Shown here: in pieces, positions 1 through 6,310 of the stretch
How positions within the stretch are numbered: position 1 is the stretch's first letter
How the letters are laid out: every line of letters begins with the position of its first letter
NCBI GenBank assembly: GCA_038321235.1
Contig: JBBQEU010000144.1
Location: forward strand, 1 to 7,242
Origin: Sva-07 sp038321235
Lineage (GTDB): Bacteria; Actinomycetota; Acidimicrobiia; Acidimicrobiales; Ilumatobacteraceae
Direction of reading: 5' to 3'
Length of the DNA stretch: 7,242 nt
Made by a program: the position numbers and the translations under genes
The notes under the pieces: model-generated
Database searches by the model: none
Told to the model about the DNA's origin: nothing
What the model saw: only the letters and a program-made list of their open reading frames with translations

Positions 1-404
1 CCGGGTTCAACACCGATGCCGACGGACATGTGGTCGAGGTGCAGGTCGCCTACGACGCCGAGACTCGTGGCGGCAACGCGCCGGATGGTCGCAAGGTGAA
101 ATCGACGATGCACTGGGTGTCGGCTGCGCACGCCGCCGACGCGACGGTGTGCCTGTACGACCGGTTGTTCACGGCGCCGGTGCCTGGCGAAGCGACCGGC
201 GACCCGCTCGACGACGTGAACCCGAACTCACGTGAACTGCTCGACGGGGCCAAGGTCGAGCCGGTACTCGCCGAGGTGGAGCCTGGTCAGGTCGTCCAGT
301 TCGAGCGGCTCGGTTACTTCGCAGCCGACCCGGACCAGCCGCTGTTGTTCCACCGCACGGTCGGCCTCCGCGACGAATGGGCCAACATCCAAAAGCGCGA
401 ATGA
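1..404 (+). CDS. glnS: Glutaminyl-tRNA synthetase, C-terminal part (5' end outside window)
   Basis: This is the end of a cytoplasmic class I aminoacyl-tRNA synthetase that charges tRNA-Gln with glutamine using ATP. The reading frame is open from position 3, with no start in view, and ends at TGA 402-404. About 133 residues are visible, and they match the C-terminal anticodon-binding beta-barrels of bacterial GlnRS. Landmarks I recognise are the DGRKVKSTMHWVSAAHA stretch, then LYDRLFTAPVPG, a DVNPNS segment, the VQFERLGYF strand, and the HRTVGLRDEW ending close to the C-terminus. These closely parallel E. coli GlnRS (GRKVKGVIHWVSAAHA, LYDRLFSVPNPG, FEREGYF, NRTVGLRDTW). GluRS, the nearest relative, lacks this barrel pair, so confusion with gltX is unlikely. 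The catalytic domain with its HIGH and KMSKS motifs lies outside the window and cannot be checked. A hairpin begins three bases after the stop. Confidence 0.96.
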   Translation, partial: GFNTDADGHVVEVQVAYDAETRGGNAPDGRKVKSTMHWVSAAHAADATVCLYDRLFTAPVPGEATGDPLDDVNPNSRELLDGAKVEPVLAEVEPGQVVQFERLGYFAADPDQPLLFHRTVGLRDEWANIQKRE

Positions 405-407
405 ACG

Positions 408-440
408 TGTTACTCGTGGTGTCAGACACCACGAGTAACA
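408..440. terminator. Perfect hairpin downstream of glnS (candidate U-less terminator)
   Basis: Two 16-nt arms (408-423 and 425-440) pair perfectly around a single central A at 424. In RNA the loop would open to at least three bases. The hairpin starts three bases after the glnS stop, where a terminator is expected. No T-run follows on either strand, so it is not a classical intrinsic terminator. Actinobacteria are known to use some hairpins without U-tails, and that is my reading here. A near-identical copy lies at 3235-3275, so it could also be a dispersed palindromic repeat or a protein-binding site that happens to sit after stop codons. Confidence 0.6.
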
Positions 441-445
441 GTCAG
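408..445 (+). repeat. Palindromic repeat, copy 1
   Basis: This 38-nt unit matches 3239-3276 at 35 of 38 positions when both are read on the + strand. The three differences are at 416 (G here, C in copy 2), the centre 424 (A here, T there) and 432 (C here, T there). Positions 416 and 432 pair with each other in the hairpin: G-C here, but C opposite T in copy 2. The match continues five bases past the right arm (441-445) but not to the left, so copy 1 is the less complete palindrome at its edges. Confidence 0.85.
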
Positions 446-466
446 GCGACGCTTCGCAGACGATCC

Positions 467-473
467 GGAGGAG
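467..473 (+). promoter_or_regulatory. Strong Shine-Dalgarno site that selects a TTG start
   Basis: A GGAGGAG stretch lies just upstream of the large exported-protein gene. The GGAGG core (467-471) is 6 nt from the TTG at 478 but 15 nt from the in-frame ATG at 487, so spacing favours TTG. It is the only strong ribosome-binding site seen ahead of any start in this window. Confidence 0.8.
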
Positions 474-477
474 TACG

Positions 478-3237
478 TTGCTGGCGATGAAACACAGAGT
501 CGGGCGCCTCGCGCTGGCCGCCGGGCTTGTCGCCGTTGCCCTGCCGGCCACCCTCGTGGGTTCCACCCCGGTTGCCGCAGCGACCGCGACGGTCACGTGC
601 GCCCCGCAGCCCACCGGCGGTGCTGCGCCGGCACCACCGATGCTGAGCTACGCGCCGATCAATCCTGTGCGACTGATCGACACCCGCAACAACATCGGTG
701 GCGTCGCGGCGCCGATCGATCGTGGATGCACGATGATCGTGAACGTCGGCGCCGACATCCCGTCGAGCGCCCAGGCGGTGGCGTTGTCGATGACCGCCGT
801 CAACAGCGAGGTCGACTTCTTCACCGTGTACCCGTGCGCAACGGGTCGCCCGGAGACATCGAACCTCAATGCCCGGGCGGTCGGTGCCACACCGAACCTG
901 GTCGTCGCGATCCCGGATGCGAACCGCCAGATCTGTATCTTCAGCCATGGTCGGTCCGACCTCATCATCGACCTGAGCGGATGGTGGTCCGATGGCCCGA
1001 ACCGGTTCGCCTCGATCTCCCCACAGCGGGTCTACGACAGTCGCCAACCAGGTTTCGTCGCGCTTGCCCCGTTTCGGGTCCGCGAGGTGAAGATCCCTAC
1101 GTCGGTGATCCCCGACGGTTCGACGGCGGCCGTCGTCAATCTGACCGCAGCCAACGGCGTGCGGCCCGGCTACATGACGGCGTTCCCGTGCGGCCAGCCT
1201 GCACCGAACGCCTCGAACGTCAACTTTCGCGCCGACGAGGCTCGTGCGGTCGGTGCGATCGTGGGCTTGGGCTTGGGGAACACGTTGTGTGTGCTCGCCG
1301 ACACGACGGTGCACGTGATCGTGGACGTCACCGGGTTCTACGCACCCGCGCCGACGTACGGTCCGACGGCTGTGGTCGAGCCCACCGCCGGGCGGCGCGT
1401 GGTCGACAGCCGCAACGGGATCGGAGGACCGCTCCAGCCGCTGGCTGCCGGTGAGATCCGTTCGTTCGATCCGGTCGCTGGGATCGCCAACGCCGCTGAC
1501 GCGTCGGCGGTCATGTTGAACTTCGTGTCGACCGACGCCGCTGGGGAGGGGTTCCTCACCGCCTATCCGTGCGGGGGAGCGGTGCCCAACGTGTCGACGT
1601 TGAACTACGTCGCTCGCGAAGCGGCGACCAACCTCGCGACGATCGAGTTGGGTGCTGATCGTCGAATCTGCATCGTGTCGTCGGTGCAGACCAACGTGAT
1701 CGTCGACGTGTTCGCCGTGATGACCGCGCCGCCGGGCTCGCCGGTCGAGCGGTTGTCGTTCGACGCGCCGACCTGGCCCCCGTTCAAATCGGCGGCCACC
1801 GACTACGTCGTCGAGTGCGCGGCAGGTGCCGGGTCATCGAAGGTGGCGATGAACATCGACCTGTTGCCGTTGACGACGGCGTCGGTGTCGGTGACCGGCG
1901 GGCCAGCCACACCGGTCAGCACCGGAACGGTGAACGTTCCGATGCGCGCCGATGACCTGCTGACGCTGTCGACCACGCGTCAAGGCGTCGGGAAGAACTA
2001 CCACTTCCGCTGCGTGCCAACGGACTTCCCACGCCTCGAAGTGGTCCGGCCCGGCAATCCGGCCCCGGGCTGGTATTTGACGACCTCCGGGTTCGTCAGT
2101 CCGAACCTGGCCCGAAACGGGCCGTTCCTGATGATCCTCGACAACTACGGCGCACCCGTCTGGTACAAGCGCACGCCAGCGCCGATGATGGACGCCAAGA
2201 AACTGTCCGACGGACGCCTCGCCTTCACGCCGTCGAACGGTCCGTACGGGATCGAAGAGAGCCAGGGGTACTGGCTGACGAATCTCGTGGGGGAGCCGAC
2301 GGTTCGTCGTCGCACGTCCGATCCGGGCGTCCTGCCGACTGACCACCACGACTACGTCGAGCTTCCCGATGGCCGGGCGTTGGTCAGCTATCCGATCGTC
2401 ACCGGTGTCGACCTCTCCGGAATGGTGCTCCCACCAGTTCCGGGTGGTGGTGGCCCCGGCATGGTGGACGACACCATCGCCGACGGGGTGATCCAGGAGG
2501 TCGACGGTGACGGCACCGAACGTTGGCGTTGGGACATGAGTGACTATTTCGACCCCGCTGATTCGACGTTCCCGATCAACTTCGACACGAACCTCCCTCG
2601 ACCGCCAGCTGGCACTGGTGCTGCTGGTTTCCCCGATGCATGGGACGTCTTCCACATCAACGCGATCGATCGGGAAGACGACGGCGACTATGTCGTCACT
2701 GTGCGCCACATGGACGGTGTGTTCCGCGTGGACCATCCCTCGGGCGACGTCCTGTGGACGTTGGGGACCCCGCAGGCGCGCAACCCTCGCCCTGGCGGTC
2801 CGGTCGCCCCGCAGCTCACGATCGTCGGAGACCCGTTCGGCGGTCCCAAGCGACCGCACGACGCCCGGTTGAACGGCAACGTGCTGACAATGCTCGACAA
2901 TCAGGCGGGAACAGGGAATCCATCGCGGGCTGTCGCCTACACCATCGATGTGGTTGCCGGCACCGCCACACTGCTGTGGGAGTTCCGCAATCGGGAGCTC
3001 GGCGGCGCGACGCTCGGCAGTGTCCAGCAGTCGCCCGACGGGTCCGTGCTCATCAACTGGGGAGCGGGCCTGCAGCCGTTCATCGACGAACGAACCTCGA
3101 ACGGCGACCGGCTGATGACGGTCGGTCTGCCGAACGGTGGCAACTCGTATCGGACGATCAAGTATCCGTCGACCGACTTCGACGTCGCCGTCCTGCGGCG
3201 AACCGCCGGCGGTTCGGTCACTTCGCCGCCGCCGTGA
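478..3237 (+). CDS. Exported multidomain protein: three Cys-paired repeats plus a C-terminal arylsulfotransferase (ASST)-like propeller
   Basis: This 919-residue protein is probably exported by Sec. A basic n-region (KHRVGR) and a hydrophobic core lead to an Ala-rich cleavage region near residues 33-37. Three repeats follow (about 62-170, 182-288, 302-415). Each opens with a D-(T/S)-R motif (D68, D187, D310), has a (Y/F)PC strand and ends in a (I/V)-(I/V)-D strand. Each carries a Cys pair exactly 33 residues apart: 120/153, 238/271, 365/398. A linker domain (about 422-515) holds C447 and C512. The C-terminal part (about 520-910) resembles the ASST family of PAPS-independent aryl sulfate:phenol sulfotransferases. 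It contains DHHDY (622-626), FHIN (725-728), R743 and RPHDAR (792-797). In order and rough spacing these fit E. coli ASST active-site His252, His356, Arg374 and His436; this mapping is by eye. All ten Cys lie before the ASST part. The start is TTG, chosen by Shine-Dalgarno spacing. Sulfotransferase activity is unproven, and a non-catalytic relative is possible. Confidence 0.85.
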   Translation: MLAMKHRVGRLALAAGLVAVALPATLVGSTPVAAATATVTCAPQPTGGAAPAPPMLSYAPINPVRLIDTRNNIGGVAAPIDRGCTMIVNVGADIPSSAQAVALSMTAVNSEVDFFTVYPCATGRPETSNLNARAVGATPNLVVAIPDANRQICIFSHGRSDLIIDLSGWWSDGPNRFASISPQRVYDSRQPGFVALAPFRVREVKIPTSVIPDGSTAAVVNLTAANGVRPGYMTAFPCGQPAPNASNVNFRADEARAVGAIVGLGLGNTLCVLADTTVHVIVDVTGFYAPAPTYGPTAVVEPTAGRRVVDSRNGIGGPLQPLAAGEIRSFDPVAGIANAADASAVMLNFVSTDAAGEGFLTAYPCGGAVPNVSTLNYVAREAATNLATIELGADRRICIVSSVQTNVIVDVFAVMTAPPGSPVERLSFDAPTWPPFKSAATDYVVECAAGAGSSKVAMNIDLLPLTTASVSVTGGPATPVSTGTVNVPMRADDLLTLSTTRQGVGKNYHFRCVPTDFPRLEVVRPGNPAPGWYLTTSGFVSPNLARNGPFLMILDNYGAPVWYKRTPAPMMDAKKLSDGRLAFTPSNGPYGIEESQGYWLTNLVGEPTVRRRTSDPGVLPTDHHDYVELPDGRALVSYPIVTGVDLSGMVLPPVPGGGGPGMVDDTIADGVIQEVDGDGTERWRWDMSDYFDPADSTFPINFDTNLPRPPAGTGAAGFPDAWDVFHINAIDREDDGDYVVTVRHMDGVFRVDHPSGDVLWTLGTPQARNPRPGGPVAPQLTIVGDPFGGPKRPHDARLNGNVLTMLDNQAGTGNPSRAVAYTIDVVAGTATLLWEFRNRELGGATLGSVQQSPDGSVLINWGAGLQPFIDERTSNGDRLMTVGLPNGGNSYRTIKYPSTDFDVAVLRRTAGGSVTSPPP

Positions 3238-3275
3238 CTGTTACTCCTGGTGTCTGACACCATGAGTAACAGTCA
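3235..3275. terminator. Shared hairpin between convergent genes, containing both stop codons
   Basis: Two 20-nt arms (3235-3254 and 3256-3275) pair around a central T at 3255 with one mismatch (C3247 opposite T3263). The left end is the TGA stop of the + gene and the right end, read on the - strand, is the TGA stop of the lipoprotein gene. The 35-nt intergenic gap is therefore entirely hairpin. It most likely acts as a bidirectional terminator, although neither side has a T-run. The core is the same sequence as the hairpin after glnS. Confidence 0.7.
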
Positions 3276-3276
3276 G
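3239..3276 (+). repeat. Palindromic repeat, copy 2
   Basis: This is the partner of 408-445, with 35 of 38 positions identical. The dyad is longer here than in copy 1, extending into both stop codons, but it has one internal mismatch. The two copies lie about 2.8 kb apart and bracket the ASST-like gene. Confidence 0.85.
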
Positions 3277-5378
3277 TCGTAGTACCAGTAGCAGCCGTAT
3301 TGGTCTGGGTCGCCCCAGCTCACCGAGTCGCGGGGTTCGAGGCTCTGGCGGTCGGAGAACTTCATCTGATCGAGGCCCACCGTGACCAGTTCGCCGCCGA
3401 TGGCGATCGAGCGCTGCAGCGGGTTCCAGCAGTTCGACCGATTCCGGCTCGAATGGCTGACCGTGCCGCGGGAGACGAGCTCACGTCCGTCGAGTTCGGC
3501 CACGACGGCGCCGCCGCTCGCTCCGACGAGATCCTCGGCGAGACAGTCGTCGTCGTTGCCGCACTCGTTCCACCCCGGCGACACCGGCAGCACGATGGTG
3601 CCGTCGGCCGGCCAGAACAGGAACGCCTTGTGGTCCCACTCGACCTCGCTGTAGCCGCCGATCGCCAGGGTGCTGATGCGTTGCGGGTTGGCCGGATCGC
3701 TCACGTCGAACAGGCTGAGCTGCGTGCCCGTGGTGCGTCCCTCGTCGGTGGCGTCTTGGCCAACGCCGAGCAGCAGGCCGTCGCCCACCGGATGCAGGTA
3801 GGCGGAGTAGCCGGGGATCTTGAGCTCGCCGGCCTCCACGGGGTTGGCCGGATCGCTGAGGTCGATCACGTACAGCGGATCGATCTGGCGGAACGTCACC
3901 ACATAGGCGAGGTCGTCGATGAATCGGACGGCGTAGATCTGCTCGTCCTTGCCGAGCCCGCCGACCGAGGAGATCTCGCGTAGTTCGTCGCCCTCAGGTC
4001 GTAGGACGAACACGGTCGACTCGCTCTGGTCGCCGAAGCCGCCCCGGTCGTCGGTGGTGGTCGCCACCCGGAGATCGCCGTTGTACTCGCTCATCGCGAA
4101 CTGGTTGAGCAGCCGCCCCTCGACCCTGCCCGACGCCACATAGGTGGCGCCGGTGCCGTCGTCGAGGCGGAACTGGTGGATCAGCGTCGGCGGGGGACCG
4201 GGATCCTCGTCGGGGGCATTGTCAGGCGAGGTCGCCTCGTCGTCGAGCGGCACCGGGCCGCCCCACCGCCAGTCCCAGTTCTGTGTGGCGATGTACAGGT
4301 TGTCGGTCGACGCATAGACGGTGTCGCCTGTCGAGACGATGCCTGCCGACCCGACCGGCGTCCCGTCGCCGTCCACGTCGATCGACGCGATCCAGGTCAG
4401 GCCGAGCCCGGCGAAGTTCGACGGGGCCGCCACGGTCTCGCACGGCAACACCTGTGACATCGGGCCGAAGCCGCCCTCGGTGTCCTCGTCGAACCAACGT
4501 GGCAACCAGTCCTCCACCGTCGACTCGTTGATGATCTCCTTGTTGCGTTCCAGGGCGGAGTCCTCGTCGAGGCCGAACTGGTTGGGCTGCACGAACGGAA
4601 GACGTTGGTCGAACGAGGTGGTGATCACCAGCCGTGCCACACCGACGACCGACCGGGTGGCGACCACGCCACCCTCCAGATGCGTCCGTCGCAGCAACGT
4701 GGGGTTGGACGGATCCTCGACGTCGAACACGGAGACGATGGTGTCGGCTGAGCCACCCCAGCTCGACGACACCACGACAAGACGGTCGTCGTCGAGCAAG
4801 AGTTGGTGGCTGCCCTGGGGGAGTTCGGGCTCGGCGACCACCTCGGCGCCATCGACCGACACGATGCGCAGCCCGTCGCTCGTGGCGACATACACGTAGT
4901 CGCCGTCGGTCTCGACGATGTCGCCTTCGTCGACGCCGACCTCTTGGACGTTCGTTCCGGAGTAGTCCTGGCCCTGCACGCCACCCTCGGGCGCCGTCGC
5001 GCTGTCGGGCATGGCCCCACCGGCGTCGTCGGTTGCCGCCATGTCGCCTTCCGTCACCCGGCCATCGCCGTAGTAGATGTTGCCTCCGCCGAGACCCCAT
5101 GCGGTCACCCGTTCGGACGCCTCGGTTTGCATGTAGCCCAACAACGCATCGCAGTCGCCGAAGAATTCGAGATTCGCTGACGCGAATCCCTGCGGGCCCG
5201 GCCCGATCGTGGGAGGCGTCGTGGTGCCGGTGGGCTCCGTCGTCGAGACGTCGACCGGCGCGGTGGTCGAGGTGTCGTCCGTGGTCGTCGGTTCAGTCGA
5301 GCCGTCAGCGCTACACGATGCCGCGAGGAACACGGCGGCTGCGGCGAGTGCCAGTGGAATGAGCCGTTCACGCATCAT
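3273..5378 (-). CDS. Secreted beta-propeller lipoprotein (COG4880 / Beta_propel family)
   Basis: This 701-residue protein is probably lipid-anchored on the outer face of the membrane. Residues 1-21 form a signal peptide ending in LAAS before C22, a somewhat degenerate lipobox. A Thr/Pro/Asp-rich linker (about 27-62) follows, as is common for surface lipoproteins. From about residue 138 the sequence fits the family annotated as a C-terminal beta-propeller distantly related to WD40. The diagnostic entry segment GTNVQEVGVDEGDIVETDG spans 141-159 and leads into a YVYVA strand. Three D-x-(E/S)-D-P-x-N-P blade motifs lie at 219-226, 506-513 and 558-565. A D-V-D-G-D-G stretch (334-339) looks like a calcium-binding loop. 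The C-terminus is Cys- and Tyr-rich. I chose ATG 5376-5378 because it puts a clean signal peptide at the N-terminus; ATG 5373-5375 is equally possible. The frame stays open upstream to 5873, but that part overlaps the thioesterase gene. No good Shine-Dalgarno is visible. The biological role of the family is not established. Confidence 0.9.
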   Translation of the reverse strand: MMRERLIPLALAAAAVFLAASCSADGSTEPTTTDDTSTTAPVDVSTTEPTGTTTPPTIGPGPQGFASANLEFFGDCDALLGYMQTEASERVTAWGLGGGNIYYGDGRVTEGDMAATDDAGGAMPDSATAPEGGVQGQDYSGTNVQEVGVDEGDIVETDGDYVYVATSDGLRIVSVDGAEVVAEPELPQGSHQLLLDDDRLVVVSSSWGGSADTIVSVFDVEDPSNPTLLRRTHLEGGVVATRSVVGVARLVITTSFDQRLPFVQPNQFGLDEDSALERNKEIINESTVEDWLPRWFDEDTEGGFGPMSQVLPCETVAAPSNFAGLGLTWIASIDVDGDGTPVGSAGIVSTGDTVYASTDNLYIATQNWDWRWGGPVPLDDEATSPDNAPDEDPGPPPTLIHQFRLDDGTGATYVASGRVEGRLLNQFAMSEYNGDLRVATTTDDRGGFGDQSESTVFVLRPEGDELREISSVGGLGKDEQIYAVRFIDDLAYVVTFRQIDPLYVIDLSDPANPVEAGELKIPGYSAYLHPVGDGLLLGVGQDATDEGRTTGTQLSLFDVSDPANPQRISTLAIGGYSEVEWDHKAFLFWPADGTIVLPVSPGWNECGNDDDCLAEDLVGASGGAVVAELDGRELVSRGTVSHSSRNRSNCWNPLQRSIAIGGELVTVGLDQMKFSDRQSLEPRDSVSWGDPDQYGCYWYYD

Positions 5379-5470
5379 GTGTGTTGGACGCCACACGACG
5401 CCGTCTGGTTCCCTCGATTCGTCAACGTCATCAACACGCGCCGACCGGCTCAGCGCTGGCGGCGAGAGAT

Positions 5471-6310
5471 TCAACGCTCGTCGAGGATCAGGCTCTGCAC
5501 GCTGCGACCCAACCGTCCGTCGGCGTCGTACAGCGCTGACTCGGCGAATCCGGCGCCGGAGGATGCGGAGGCGGTGCCGTAGTGCGATGCCGTCCGCATC
5601 CCGATCCACTCGCCGACCGGGGAGCGCAACAGGTGCACGGTCAGGTCGGGGTTGATGAACGTGAACCGTTCGAACGGCATCCCCCCGCTCACGCCATTGC
5701 CGAAATCTGCGGCCGCTGCTGCCCGCTGCACTCCCGACGGCTCCTCGTCCGGTACCACCGGCACGCAGAGTCGGATCCACACGCCGACGGGGCCGGGTCT
5801 GTCCCAGGCGCCCTCGGTGAAACGGTGTTCGCAGGCGTCCTTGTGGAACGCAATGTGGTCGTCGACGGCCCACGTGACGCGTTGCGCTACACCGCCGTCC
5901 GGGCTTCCCGGCGGATCGGGCGTCGGCTGCACGACATCGGCGGACAGCACCAGCGGCTTGGTCCGGATTCGCAGACTCCGTGCTCGAGCGACCTCGGTGT
6001 CACCGTCATGTAGGCGAACCGCGACGAGTGACACCTTGCGTCCGTCGCGTTCGATCTCGGTCGACACGGTGAGCGGATGTCCGACCGGAACGGGACGGGT
6101 CAACTCGATCGAGAGGCGGGCGACCTGCCAGTCGACCGGCGAGTCGGGATCGGCGTGCTCGACTGCACGGGCGAGCAGCGCGCTCACCGGGCCGCCATGG
6201 CACGCACCCGGATCCCACGGGCCGCGAGCAAGTTCGGTGGGTGTCCAACGATCGGGCCCGTCGGGTTCGAACAGCGACGTGGCTGCTCCTTCAGCGCTCT
6301 CGATCGTCAC
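5471..6310 (-). CDS. Acyl-CoA thioesterase, double-hotdog (TesB/4HBT_3-like)
   Basis: This 279-residue cytoplasmic protein has the length of a tandem double-hotdog thioesterase, a family that hydrolyses acyl-CoA to free acid and CoA. The first half carries the family's GPWDPGACHGGPVSALLARA segment (about 30-49) and the RLSIELTRPVPVG strand-turn. The second half contains AADFGN, with D202, and ends in a YDADGRLGRSVQSLI strand with Q272. By eye, D202 and Q272 fall where E. coli TesB has catalytic Asp204 and Gln278; the third catalytic residue, a Thr, I could not place with confidence. The start is GTG 6308-6310. It overlaps the TGA of the upstream monooxygenase gene by 4 nt, which implies translational coupling, and no strong Shine-Dalgarno precedes it. 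The frame continues upstream to 6670, but that part lies inside the monooxygenase gene. The chain length or substrate cannot be told from sequence. Confidence 0.88.
   Translation of the reverse strand: MTIESAEGAATSLFEPDGPDRWTPTELARGPWDPGACHGGPVSALLARAVEHADPDSPVDWQVARLSIELTRPVPVGHPLTVSTEIERDGRKVSLVAVRLHDGDTEVARARSLRIRTKPLVLSADVVQPTPDPPGSPDGGVAQRVTWAVDDHIAFHKDACEHRFTEGAWDRPGPVGVWIRLCVPVVPDEEPSGVQRAAAAADFGNGVSGGMPFERFTFINPDLTVHLLRSPVGEWIGMRTASHYGTASASSGAGFAESALYDADGRLGRSVQSLILDER
6307..6310 (-). other. GTGA stop/start overlap (translational coupling)
   Basis: On the - strand the four bases GTGA hold both the TGA stop of the luciferase-like monooxygenase (6307-6309) and the GTG start of the thioesterase (6308-6310). 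With no strong Shine-Dalgarno before the GTG, ribosomes finishing the first gene probably reinitiate on the second. Confidence 0.8.

Noticed and set aside
442..1314. 290-residue reading frame on the - strand
   Set aside because: It is antisense to the exported-protein gene, with an Arg/Asp/His-rich composition typical of high-GC shadow frames and no recognisable domain.
1834..2859. 341-residue reading frame on the - strand
   Set aside because: It is antisense to the ASST-like region. The composition is shadow-like, while the + frame has clear family motifs across the same span.
408..3276. Composite transposon or insertion sequence defined by the two palindromes
   Set aside because: There is no transposase between or beside them, no target-site duplication is visible, and each copy is itself a complete palindrome rather than half of an inverted-repeat pair.
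4222..5100. 292-residue - strand frame within the lipoprotein gene
   Set aside because: It is extremely Arg/Gly-rich and out of frame with the clear Beta_propel motifs of the real gene.
5209..5300. Low-complexity Thr/Pro-coding stretch considered as a DNA tandem repeat
   Set aside because: Codons vary and there is no exact repeat unit. It is better explained as a flexible lipoprotein linker.
5420..5425. TTGACG on the - strand as a -35 box for the lipoprotein gene
   Set aside because: No convincing -10 element follows at 16-18 nt, and hexamers like this arise readily in GC-rich DNA.
5379..5873. Upstream in-frame extension of the lipoprotein gene, giving an 866-residue protein
   Set aside because: It overlaps the thioesterase coding region in another frame, reads as Arg/Gly-rich non-protein-like sequence, and would bury the signal peptide and lipobox inside the protein.
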